This document shows positions 26,664 to 34,512 of a stretch of DNA of 64,000 bases, piece by piece. The stretch comes from Hymenobacter negativus (lineage in GTDB: Bacteria > Bacteroidota > Bacteroidia > Cytophagales > Hymenobacteraceae). Below the pieces are notes generated by a model that saw only the letters and a list, made by a program, of their open reading frames with translations, did not search any database and had not been told where the DNA came from. Made by a program: the position numbers and the translations under genes. How positions within the stretch are numbered: the first letter of the stretch is position 1; every line of letters starts with the position of its first letter. Where the stretch lies: NCBI RefSeq assembly GCF_016056375.1, contig NZ_JAEDAE010000009.1, forward strand, positions 62,001 through 126,000, written 5' to 3'.

Positions 26664-27107
26664 ATGCGTCCTCATTCCCTGTTCCGTCGCTTCGTCAGTG
26701 TTCTGCTGGCCGTGCTGGTGCTCATCACCTCGGTGGGCCTCACGGTGCAGCGCCTGACCTGCCGCATGAGCGGGCGGAGTACGGTAGCCATATCCGTAGC
26801 CGGGCGGGCCGAGCTGCGCGGTTGCATGGGCGAGCTGGCCCCGGCCACGCCCAAAGCCGCCGATGGCTGCTGCGATTTCAGCAAGCACGAGCACAAGCTG
26901 AGCAGCCCGGCGCATGAGTTGGCCGCCAAAATTCTGGTACCGACTCCGGCGCTGTTGGCCACCGTGCACGCGCTGAGCTGGCCGGTTTCGAAAGCCACCG
27001 CATTTTCGCTGGCAGCGGCTGCCCCGCGCTGGTTTGCGGCCGATGCCTCGCCCCCACCCCTCGGGGGCCGGGCGCTGCTGGCCTTTGTGTGCACCCTGGA
27101 AGTCTAG
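26664..27107 (+). CDS. Small exported Cys-rich protein, HYC_CC_PP-like, upstream of a TonB receptor
   Basis: The 147-residue protein has an N-terminal hydrophobic signal (FVSVLLAVLVLITSVGLTV, about 10-28), then spaced cysteines (LTCRMSG, RGCMGEL, DGCCDFSKHEHK) and a C-terminal Pro block (DASPPPLGGRALLAF). In Bacteroidota, small proteins with this Cys pair and PP motif often precede a TonB receptor and a heavy-metal-associated protein, and that is the arrangement here. The pattern suggests a periplasmic metal-binding or metal-sensing role. The family name rests on memory of the motif layout, not on a search. Confidence 0.65.
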   Translation: MRPHSLFRRFVSVLLAVLVLITSVGLTVQRLTCRMSGRSTVAISVAGRAELRGCMGELAPATPKAADGCCDFSKHEHKLSSPAHELAAKILVPTPALLATVHALSWPVSKATAFSLAAAAPRWFAADASPPPLGGRALLAFVCTLEV

Positions 27108-27205
27108 GTTTTTCTGAGTTTTTCCCTGCTGCATTAGTGGCGGAGGGAACGGCCGTGGCTATTTACAACGGCTATTCAATCAGGAAATCTTAACTACCAG
27201 ATTGT

Positions 27206-29602
27206 ATGAAACTTATCAGCGGAATCTTTCCGCACATTTTAGTACCTGCGCTATTCACGGTTTGGCTACCCACCGGGCAAGCGGCCGCCCAATCGGCGGC
27301 CATTGCGCCGGTGCGCGGTGAGGTAACGGAGGCCGGCAAGGCTACTCCCCTGCCCGGCGCGGTGCTGCGCTGGCTCTACGACGCGGCCGAGGCCGGCGCA
27401 CCGGTTATCACCACTACTTCGGATGCGGGCGGACACTTTGTGTTGGTGCGACCGGCGCGGGCAGCCTCGCGGCTGGTAGTGCAAGCCCTGGGCTACCGGC
27501 CCGATACGCTGGCTGTACCCGTGAGCGGCGCGCCCTACCTGCGGGTGGCCCTACGCGCCGGCGCCGAGCTGGGCGAAGTGGTGGTGACGGACCGTGCCCC
27601 GGCCTACTCTTCCCTCACGCCGGCCAACGTGCAGATGATTTCGGGCCGCGACCTCACCAAATCGGCCTGCTGCAACTTGGCCGAGAGCTTCGAAACCAAC
27701 GCCTCGGTAGAAGTCACGACTTCGGATGCGGTTTCGGGAGCCAAGCAAATTCAGCTGCTCGGGCTCGATGGCAGCTACTCGCTGCTGACCGTGGACAACC
27801 AGCCGGCCCTGCGCGGGCTGGCCGCCCCCTACCGCCTGGGCTACCTGGCCGGGCCGTGGATTGAGAACATCGAAATCATTAAGGGCACGGGCTCGGTGGT
27901 GAATGGCTACGAGGCCATTTCGGGCCAGGTAAACGTGAAGCTGAAGGAGCCGGAGAAAACCGACCAGCTGCTGTTCAACGCCTACGCCAACGACCTCGGC
28001 AAATTCGATGTGAACCTGAACACCTCGGCCCGCATCAGCCCGAAGTGGAGCACGGTGCTGCTGCTGCACACCGACCACCTCGGTAACCGCGTGGACCGCA
28101 ACAAGGACGGCTTCCTGGATTTGCCGCTGGCCACGCAGTTCAACGCTTTTAATAAGTGGAAGTACATCTCGGGCAAGGGCATTGTGAGCGAAGCGGGCCT
28201 TGGTGCGCTACGTGAAACCCGACAGGGGGGCCAGCTCGATTTCCGTGATACCGGCGAGGCGTCGTTTACGCAGAATTACGGTACCACGCAGGCCACCACC
28301 CGCTACACCGGCTACGCCAAAACCTCCTACACTTGGCCCGCGCGCCCCTTCCAAAGCCTGGGCCTGCTGCTGACCGGCACCGACCACGACTTCACCTCGC
28401 GGTATTCTTACGGCTACCAAACCCTGCATACCGACCACGACCCCAGCCTGCCGGCCTACCCTGTCACAAACCGCAGCTCGCGGACATACGATGGCAGCCA
28501 GCGCACCGGCCAGGCCACGCTACTGTTTCAGAGCGCGCTGGGCAACACGGCGCACGTGTACCGCACCGGCCTGAGCTTCCTCTACGACAACTATGACGAG
28601 CGCCTGACCGCCGGCCGCAGCTACCTCACCGACACGCCGGCCTCCGTGGAAGCCCGCGAGCACCGCACCCGCCGCGAGCTGGTACCCGGCGCCTTCGCCG
28701 AATACACCTACCAGAACAGCCGCAACCTGACCGTGGTAGCTGGCCTGCGCGCCGACCATCATAACCTCTACGGCTGGCAACTGACGCCCCGCCTCAACGT
28801 GAAGTATGATGTGTTGAAAAACACGGTATTGCGAGCCGCCGCCGGCAGCGGCTTCCGCGTGGCCAACCCCATTGCCGACAACGCCGCCATGCTGGCCAGC
28901 GCCCGTGAGTTTGTCATCGCCCCCGGCTTGCGGCCCGAAAAGGCCTGGAACTTGGGGGGTAGCGCCACGCAGTATTTCACGGCGCTGGGCCACCCGGCTA
29001 CGTTCATTCTCGACTACTACCACACCGAATTTGTGAACCAGACAGTGGCCGATATGTACACTGACCCCGGCATCATTTCCATCGACAACCTGCAGCCGGG
29101 CGGCCGTTCCTTCGCGCGCAGTCTGCAAGCCGAGCTTCAGGTAGAACTGCTGAAAGGGCTGCAAGTGAAGGGCGCATATAAATACCTGGATGTGCGTAGC
29201 ACCTACGGAAACAGCCTGTTAGCCAAGCCCCTCACTCCTGCCCACCGTGCCTTCCTGAACCTGGGCTACGCCAGTGCCTTCGATAAATGGCGGGCCGATT
29301 TTACGGTGCAGTGGTTCGGGCAGCGGGCGCTGGCGCACATCACCGACGAGCATGCTCACGGCACCGGCCATGTGTACGCCCCCGCAACTGCTCCTCGCTA
29401 CGCCCTGCTCAACGCCCAGCTGACGCGGGCTTTCAAGCGCCTAGAAGTGTATGCGGGAGTCGAAAACCTTACCAACTACCGCCAGCCCAACCCCATTGAG
29501 GGCGCCAATAACCCGTTTGGGCCCACGTTTGATGCCGCCATGGTGTGGGGGCCGGTTTACGGCCGCCTCACCTACGCGGGTCTGCGCTATCGCATCGAGT
29601 AA
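27206..29602 (+). CDS. TonB-dependent outer-membrane receptor, probably for metal
   Basis: The 798-residue protein has a signal peptide (to about residue 28, GQAAAQ) and a carboxypeptidase-regulatory-like domain (about 35-110, PVRGEVTEAGKATPLPGAVL region). The plug (about 118-250) contains SACCNLAESFETNASVEV, then AKQIQLLGLDGSYSLLTVDN, and IEIIKGTGSVVNGYEAISGQ. A 22-strand-type barrel follows, ending YAGLRYRIE with a terminal aromatic strand. Receptors with the CCNLAESFETN plug segment sit beside heavy-metal-associated proteins in Bacteroidota; the HMA gene 92 bp downstream fits. The substrate, perhaps a copper complex, is inferred from context. Confidence 0.9.
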   Translation: MKLISGIFPHILVPALFTVWLPTGQAAAQSAAIAPVRGEVTEAGKATPLPGAVLRWLYDAAEAGAPVITTTSDAGGHFVLVRPARAASRLVVQALGYRPDTLAVPVSGAPYLRVALRAGAELGEVVVTDRAPAYSSLTPANVQMISGRDLTKSACCNLAESFETNASVEVTTSDAVSGAKQIQLLGLDGSYSLLTVDNQPALRGLAAPYRLGYLAGPWIENIEIIKGTGSVVNGYEAISGQVNVKLKEPEKTDQLLFNAYANDLGKFDVNLNTSARISPKWSTVLLLHTDHLGNRVDRNKDGFLDLPLATQFNAFNKWKYISGKGIVSEAGLGALRETRQGGQLDFRDTGEASFTQNYGTTQATTRYTGYAKTSYTWPARPFQSLGLLLTGTDHDFTSRYSYGYQTLHTDHDPSLPAYPVTNRSSRTYDGSQRTGQATLLFQSALGNTAHVYRTGLSFLYDNYDERLTAGRSYLTDTPASVEAREHRTRRELVPGAFAEYTYQNSRNLTVVAGLRADHHNLYGWQLTPRLNVKYDVLKNTVLRAAAGSGFRVANPIADNAAMLASAREFVIAPGLRPEKAWNLGGSATQYFTALGHPATFILDYYHTEFVNQTVADMYTDPGIISIDNLQPGGRSFARSLQAELQVELLKGLQVKGAYKYLDVRSTYGNSLLAKPLTPAHRAFLNLGYASAFDKWRADFTVQWFGQRALAHITDEHAHGTGHVYAPATAPRYALLNAQLTRAFKRLEVYAGVENLTNYRQPNPIEGANNPFGPTFDAAMVWGPVYGRLTYAGLRYRIE

Positions 29603-29694
29603 AGCGTGGGAAGCCTTAGCTGAGGTTTCCGCGCAATCAATTTTTCCGGCAGCAATTTTGTTAGGTTGCTGTCACCCGCTTTTAATTTTTAATA

Positions 29695-30075
29695 ATGAAA
29701 TTCCTCCTCCCGCTTTCGCTTTCGTTGCTCGCGCTGTTTAGCTTCTCTTCCTGCGCTCAGGCTCAGACTACTCCAGCCGCAGCACAAGCCGTTACTAACG
29801 GCCTGGCCACGGCCCAATTCAAAACCTCGGCCGTGTGCGACATGTGCAAAGCCCGCATCGAAAAAAGCCTGGCCTACGAGAAAGGCGTGCAAAGTGCCGT
29901 ACTCGATGTGCCCACCAAAGTCCTCACCGTGACTTACAAGGCCGACAAAACCACGCCCGCCGCCCTGCGAACCGCCGTGCAAAAAACCGGTTACGACGCC
30001 GACGAGCTCACCGCCGACGCCCGCGCCTACAACCGCCTGCCCGATTGCTGCAAAAAGACCAACGCGGTCCACTAA
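29695..30075 (+). CDS. Exported heavy-metal-associated (HMA) domain protein
   Basis: The 126-residue protein starts with a signal peptide (MKFLLPLSLSLLALFSFSSC); Cys20 may be a lipidation site. The HMA fold spans about 42-105 with metal-binding Cys48-x-x-Cys51 (AVCDMCKARIEKSL), VQSAVLDVPTKVLTVTY and LRTAVQKTGYDADEL. The C-terminus adds a CC pair (PDCCKK) and a terminal His. HMA domains bind Cu(I) or similar soft metals and pass them on. It is probably co-transcribed with the TonB receptor and may receive or buffer metal in the periplasm. Confidence 0.88.
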   Translation: MKFLLPLSLSLLALFSFSSCAQAQTTPAAAQAVTNGLATAQFKTSAVCDMCKARIEKSLAYEKGVQSAVLDVPTKVLTVTYKADKTTPAALRTAVQKTGYDADELTADARAYNRLPDCCKKTNAVH

Positions 30076-30076
30076 G

Positions 30077-30249
30077 GACCACGGATTCATCCGGATTTTT
30101 CGGATTCCACGGATTTTGTGGACGGTTTGTAAGCAGTTTAGGAATTACTGTTCAGCAAAAAAGCCGCTTTAATAAGCGGCTTTTTTGTATTCTGTGGGAT
30201 ACGTCCACAAAATCCGTGAAATCCAAAAAATCCGGATGAATCCGTGGTC
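30077..30249. repeat. Long inverted repeat (48-bp arms) around a terminator
   Basis: The arm at 30077-30124 (starts GACCACGGATTCATCCGGAT) is inverted with few mismatches at 30202-30249. Inside lies the terminator at 30157-30186. The right arm touches the stop of the TetR gene. Parts of the same wording recur near 31086. Confidence 0.88.
30157..30186. terminator. Bidirectional terminator after the HMA gene
   Basis: AAGCCGCTT and AAGCGGCTT form the stem, flanked by A and T runs of six bases, between the converging HMA and TetR genes. Confidence 0.9.
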
Positions 30250-30896
30250 TAGTAAAACGGTTCTGCTTCCTGTAATCGCCGGGTCACGTAGGCCCCGGCG
30301 GGCGTGACGATTCCGGCCAGGAAATGCGCGACCAGGGTGTGGTGCATCTGGACGGGCGACAGGAACTCGGCATCGGCGGAGCGGAGGTTACGCATCTGCT
30401 GCTGCCAGAGGCGCGCCAGAAAGTCTACGTCGAGGTCCTCCTGATACAGCTGCTGGGCAATACCCTGGCACAGATTGGCCCGAACATAAGCGAACATGTG
30501 AGCGTTGCGTTGCACCTGCCACTGTTGCCACACCGCAGGGTACAGCGCTTCGGCATCCCGAAAAAATGCCGTGTTCCCCTGCGCCATTTTCTGGTTGACC
30601 AGCACCCGCACGGCTAATAGCTCTTCGACCGCAGTAGAGCATTGTCGGCGCAGCTGCGCCAGTTCGGCGCGCATCTGCTCACCGTAGCTTTTGAGGACGG
30701 CCTGCACCAGTGCTTCCTTGCCTGCCGGAAACTCGGCGAGCACGGCGCTTTCGGGCTGGTCGAGCCGGGCGGCCACATCGGCCATCGACACAGCCGCGAT
30801 GCCAGCCTGGAAGTACAGCGTCTGCGCCATTGCAACGGCGTGGGAACGGTCCAGCCCAACGGGCGGCTCGGCTAAGGCATTGGACGGCATGGACAT
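30249..30896 (-). CDS. TetR-like transcriptional regulator
   Basis: The protein has 215 residues from the ATG at 30896; another ATG lies two codons in, and a TTG at 30905 is less likely. The N-terminal 60 residues resemble a TetR helix-turn-helix (AQTLYFQAGIAAVSMADVAA and EFPAGKEALVQAVLKSYGEQ). The rest is a helical ligand domain with little similarity to known subfamilies. The recognition helix segment is weaker than in classic TetR proteins. It converges on the metal locus and stands apart from the carotenoid genes, so its target is unclear. Confidence 0.75.
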   Translation of the reverse strand: MSMPSNALAEPPVGLDRSHAVAMAQTLYFQAGIAAVSMADVAARLDQPESAVLAEFPAGKEALVQAVLKSYGEQMRAELAQLRRQCSTAVEELLAVRVLVNQKMAQGNTAFFRDAEALYPAVWQQWQVQRNAHMFAYVRANLCQGIAQQLYQEDLDVDFLARLWQQQMRNLRSADAEFLSPVQMHHTLVAHFLAGIVTPAGAYVTRRLQEAEPFY

Positions 30897-31085
30897 GGCT
30901 GACAACTATAAATGAGCAACCCTAATGGTGCCCGCCTATAAGACGCTTTCAGAACGTATTTGGTGGCATTCTGCGTATTCTGCCGGCTACATAAATCTAC
31001 GGGTGGGCCATTTTTCAACCCCAATCGACCGGCTGCATCGTTCAACAGCCCCGCTGTGCACGGTGGAAAATCCAAAGTCTACCGC

Positions 31086-31116
31086 CCACAAAATCTGTGG
31101 AATCCGAAGATTTCCG
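31086..31116. repeat. Degenerate copy of the 30077 repeat
   Basis: CACAAAATCTGTGGAATCCG resembles the inverse of the 30077 arm. The gene-free stretch 30906-31148 otherwise shows nothing I can name. Confidence 0.5.
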
Positions 31117-31148
31117 GCGAAACGGAGTCCGACGCAGCCAATTCGTGG

Positions 31149-31877
31149 TCAGGCTTTAGCCCGCCACAAGCGCCACCACGGCAAATACGGCTGGTCGTGG
31201 TGTTCGTAGTGATAACCAAAGAAATAACAGCTCACAAATGCCCAAACGTGGTGCCGAAACTGGCTGCGCGACTTGTGCGGATTATCCGTTGCGTGCTCAC
31301 CCCGGTGTGGCAGGTAGGTTCCGAAAAAGAATAGCTGCAAGGTAGCCAGCACCGCCGGTATCATCCAGAAGGCGATGACGTTGGCCTGGGGAAAGAATAG
31401 CTTAAGGACGTTGTAGGTGGCGGCCATCAACAGTATCTGCCACCAGGTCACGTAGTTCCACGCGAAGCGCAGGAACCAGGGTAGGAAACCCGGGTGACGG
31501 CCGTCGTGAAAATCGGGGTCGGCAGCGGTTCCGACGTGGCGGTGGTGGGCGTGGTGCTTGGGCAGCTGCCCGGGAAACCAGTTGTAGGCAAAAAGCCCGG
31601 CAGCCAGCGTGCCCAGTGCGTTATTTAGGCGCTTGTTGGGGCTCACCACGCCGTGCATGGCATCGTGCGCGGTAATGAACAGGCCAGTGTAGAAGTGGGT
31701 TTGCAGCAGGGCTAGCAAGTAGGGCGCGGGCGAGTACCAGTCGGGCTGGTACCGGGCCAGCAGGAAGCCCAGCAACGCCGCCCACAGCACCACAATCAGC
31801 CCGCCAATGGCCACGCCGGTAGTGCCGACGGGTGCTGGCGCTACGCGCTTGGAGGGGATTGCTGCGGTGGGATTCAC
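31149..31877 (-). CDS. crtW: Beta-carotene ketolase CrtW (GTG start)
   Basis: The 242-residue integral membrane di-iron enzyme adds 4-keto groups to beta-ionone rings. It has the three His clusters of the CrtW group: H71DAMH75 (ITAHDAMHG), KHHAHHRH at 107-114, and HYEHH at 223-227, plus the typical FFFGTYLPHR at 183-192. Four hydrophobic segments are visible. The GTG at 31877 is the only sensible start; it is 7 bp after the ispH stop, so translation is probably coupled. With CrtZ in the same run it predicts hydroxy-keto carotenoids. Confidence 0.93.
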   Translation of the reverse strand: MNPTAAIPSKRVAPAPVGTTGVAIGGLIVVLWAALLGFLLARYQPDWYSPAPYLLALLQTHFYTGLFITAHDAMHGVVSPNKRLNNALGTLAAGLFAYNWFPGQLPKHHAHHRHVGTAADPDFHDGRHPGFLPWFLRFAWNYVTWWQILLMAATYNVLKLFFPQANVIAFWMIPAVLATLQLFFFGTYLPHRGEHATDNPHKSRSQFRHHVWAFVSCYFFGYHYEHHDQPYLPWWRLWRAKA

Positions 31878-31884
31878 GCCGAAA

Positions 31885-32736
31885 TTATAGAGACAACAGC
31901 CGCTCGCGCACCTGCTCCATCAGCCACATCGGGGTGCTGGTGGCCCCGCAGATGCCCACCGACTGCCCTGGCCGGAACCAGGCCGCATCGATTTCGGCCA
32001 CGTTGGAAATGAAGTGAGTGAGCGGGTTGGTTTCCTTGCACACTTGGTACAGCACCTTGCCATTGGAGCTTTTGGTGCCCGACACAAACACAATCTGGTC
32101 ATACTGCGCGGCGAAGCGGCGCAGGTCCTTGTCGCGGTTGCTCACCTGCCGGCAGATGGTGTCGTTGGCATTCACCTGGTAGCCCCGCGTTTCCAACTGA
32201 TTCTTAATATCATAGAAGCTGTTGGTACTCTTGGTGGTTTGGCTGTAGAGGGTGATATTTTCGGGCAACTCGTGGCTCAGTAGCTCGTCAAGGCTTTCGA
32301 ACACCACGGCATTGCCGCTGGTCTGGCCCAGCAGGCCGAGCACCTCGGCGTGGCCGTGCTTGCCGTAGATGAAGATTTGCTCCTTCTTGTCGTAGCTGGC
32401 CTTGATGCGGTTTTGCAGCTTCAGCACCACCGGGCAGCTGGCGTCAATCAGGGTCAGGTTGTTTTCCAGGGCCATCTGGTAGGTGGCCGGGGGCTCGCCG
32501 TGGGCGCGAATTAGCACGGCCTCATTGCGCAGCTCGGCCAGCCGCTCGTGGCAGATGATGCGCAGGCCCCGCTCTTCCAGGCGCTGCACTTCCTCGTCGT
32601 TGTGCACGATATCGCCCAGGCAATAGAGGTAGCCCTGCTCGTCGAGCAGGTCTTCAGCCATTTGAATGGCGTAAATCACGCCAAAGCAAAAGCCGGAATT
32701 GGGGTCGATTCGAACGCTGAGGTGTAGGAAGGGCAT
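31885..32736 (-). CDS. ispH: 4-hydroxy-3-methylbut-2-enyl diphosphate reductase IspH
   Basis: The 283-residue enzyme is the last step of the MEP pathway and yields IPP and DMAPP. The three cysteines for its Fe-S cluster are visible: Cys17 (NSGFCFGV), Cys101 (IDASCPVV) and Cys195 (DTICRQVSNRD). RAHGEPP (His79), KHGHAEVLG and SGTKSSNG complete the family pattern. It stands between the TPR-like gene and crtW on the carotenoid strand, so isoprenoid supply is tied to pigment synthesis. Start at the ATG at 32736. Confidence 0.96.
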   Translation of the reverse strand: MPFLHLSVRIDPNSGFCFGVIYAIQMAEDLLDEQGYLYCLGDIVHNDEEVQRLEERGLRIICHERLAELRNEAVLIRAHGEPPATYQMALENNLTLIDASCPVVLKLQNRIKASYDKKEQIFIYGKHGHAEVLGLLGQTSGNAVVFESLDELLSHELPENITLYSQTTKSTNSFYDIKNQLETRGYQVNANDTICRQVSNRDKDLRRFAAQYDQIVFVSGTKSSNGKVLYQVCKETNPLTHFISNVAEIDAAWFRPGQSVGICGATSTPMWLMEQVRERLLSL

Positions 32737-32871
32737 ACGCCAGAACTAACCACGAAGCCCCCCGCAAGGTTGCGGAGTACGGGCGGGTTGTGCCGAAAAT
32801 ACGTTAGCCGGGCTTAATTCAGTTTGCACTACCCCGAAAGCGTTGCGTAAGCCTGAGCTTATGCGGCACTT

Positions 32872-33525
32872 CTACTCCTTCACTTTGCTCAGGCGCTGGG
32901 CCTCTTCCTCACTCACGTGCCCGCGACCTACTAGGAAGCCGCGCACTGTGCGGAACGCCTCCGCATCGAGCCCAGTGCCGGGGTGGTTGAGGGCGGCGTT
33001 AAGCAGCATTTCCTTGTCTTCCTCCACGTGCTTGCTCAGGCCCAGGAAAGCGGGCAGATTGCTTTCGACCGAAAAGCGCAGGAAGCGGATTTCGGGGTTT
33101 TGCGGGTCGAGGCCTACGGCTTGCTCAAAGGTTTTGGCCGCGTCCTGCACGTAGGTGAGCTTGTTGAACATCGACGCATCGCGGGCCCGGATGGCCTCGG
33201 AAGCGGCTTTGTAGCCCAGCACCAGCGCGTCGCGGTCCTGATAATCAGCCAGGAGCTTGTAGAATTTTTCGCCGGCGGCTTTGTCGGCGGCGGCCTGCTC
33301 GTAGTGGCGGCGCAAAATGGCAGGATGGTAAGGGGAAGTCGACGACACGGTGTGGGAGGTGAGGTTGGAGGAGAATGGACGGACGGCCTTGGCGACCGGG
33401 CGGGCGGGCCCGGAAACCGGCGGCATACCGCCGCCCCGCCGAGCACTACTACGCAAATCGGCCGCCAAGGACGACGCCCCAATCCCTACAATAACCGCAA
33501 GAAACAGAACCTTGGGAATTCGCAT
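32872..33525 (-). CDS. Small exported TPR-like protein of unknown function
   Basis: From the ATG at 33525 the protein has 217 residues: a signal peptide (MRIPKVLFLAVIVGIGASSL), a Ser/Pro-rich stretch, then helices reading LGYKAASEAIRARDASMFNK, KTFEQAVGLDPQNPEIRFLR and DKEMLLNAALNHPG, which look like degenerate TPR units. A longer same-frame start far upstream would overlap crtB and is rejected. It lies between crtB and ispH and has its own -7 box. No link to pigment synthesis can be shown. Confidence 0.8.
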   Translation of the reverse strand: MRIPKVLFLAVIVGIGASSLAADLRSSARRGGGMPPVSGPARPVAKAVRPFSSNLTSHTVSSTSPYHPAILRRHYEQAAADKAAGEKFYKLLADYQDRDALVLGYKAASEAIRARDASMFNKLTYVQDAAKTFEQAVGLDPQNPEIRFLRFSVESNLPAFLGLSKHVEEDKEMLLNAALNHPGTGLDAEAFRTVRGFLVGRGHVSEEEAQRLSKVKE

Positions 33526-33531
33526 ATTCGG

Positions 33532-33539
33532 CAAAAATA
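33532..33539 (-). promoter_or_regulatory. -7 box for the TPR-like gene
   Basis: TATTTTTG on the minus strand matches TAnnTTTG and is 6 bp before the ATG at 33525, so the message would be nearly leaderless. Confidence 0.55.
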
Positions 33540-33595
33540 CGGCGTGAGGCCGCAACGTAGCTGGAATAAGGCAAAAGCCGGGCCCAAAAATGGCT

Positions 33596-34438
33596 TCAGA
33601 TGCGCGACAGCCGGTAGCGGAAATACGAGCCCAGCAGCAGCAGCAGCTTGGTATTGTCGGGCACACGCACCCGCTCGCCCAGGATGCGGGCGGCCGGCAG
33701 CTTCTTGATTTTATAGAAGAGCTTGAGGTAGTAGACGTAGGCCAGGTACACGCCCAGCTTGGCCGAGCGCGGCAGCTGCTGGATGCCCGCGTAGGCCGCC
33801 TCAAAATCGGCTTTGATGTCGGCCTCAATCTCGGTTTTGGTGGCGTCGTTGAAACGCGAATACACCACGCCGGGGAAATACACGCGGCCCCGGTCCTCGT
33901 AGTCGGAGCGGATATCGCGCAGGAAATTTACCTTTTGAAACGCCGAGCCCAGGCGCTGGGCCGGCTCGCGCAGCCGGTCAAACATGGCCGCGTCGCCGTC
34001 GCAGAAAATGCGCAGGCACATCAGCCCCACCACTTCGGCCGAGCCGTAGATGTATTCCTGGTACAGGCCGGGGTGGTAGTTCTGGTCCTCCAAATCGAGG
34101 GCCATGCTGTGCAGGAAGGCTTCGATAAACTCCCGGTCGATGCCATACCGCTGAACCACGTGCTGAAATGCTTGCAGCACGGGGTTGAAACTCAGGCCCG
34201 TATCCAGCGCTTCATAGGTCTGGCGGCGAAAATCGTCGAGCAGCGCGGCCTTGTCGTGGTCGTGAAAGGTGTCCACGATTTCATCGGCCCAGCGCACGAA
34301 GCCATATACGGCGTACACCGGCAGGTGCAGCCGCTCATCGAGCGTGCGAATGCCCAGCGTGAACGAGGTGCTGTAGCGCCCCGTGATGAGCTTGCTGCAC
34401 GCCAGGCTGGTATCGGTGAAGAGTTTAACGTGGTCCAC
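33596..34438 (-). CDS. crtB: Phytoene synthase CrtB (GTG start)
   Basis: The 280-residue squalene/phytoene synthase condenses two GGPP molecules to phytoene. It has the first Asp-rich motif D52EIVD56 (FVRWADEIVDTF) and the second motif in FLRDIRSDYEDRGRVYFP, which bind Mg-diphosphate, plus STSFTLGIRTL and YIYGSAEVVGLMCL. A stop codon sits directly before the GTG at 34438, so GTG is the first possible start. It follows crtI after a 74-bp gap filled by an AT-rich repeat. Family length is normal. Confidence 0.95.
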   Translation of the reverse strand: MDHVKLFTDTSLACSKLITGRYSTSFTLGIRTLDERLHLPVYAVYGFVRWADEIVDTFHDHDKAALLDDFRRQTYEALDTGLSFNPVLQAFQHVVQRYGIDREFIEAFLHSMALDLEDQNYHPGLYQEYIYGSAEVVGLMCLRIFCDGDAAMFDRLREPAQRLGSAFQKVNFLRDIRSDYEDRGRVYFPGVVYSRFNDATKTEIEADIKADFEAAYAGIQQLPRSAKLGVYLAYVYYLKLFYKIKKLPAARILGERVRVPDNTKLLLLLGSYFRYRLSRI

Positions 34439-34512
34439 TTATTTGAATTATGAGTTATAAATTATGAATTATGAAATGGCAGAGTCGGCGACGCTAACTC
34501 ATAATTCATGAC
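34439..34512. repeat. AT-rich inverted repeat between crtI and crtB
   Basis: GAATTATGAGTTATAAATTA words on the left face TAACTCATAATTCATGACTC words on the right. This is the same family as 10883 and 21483. Confidence 0.82.
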
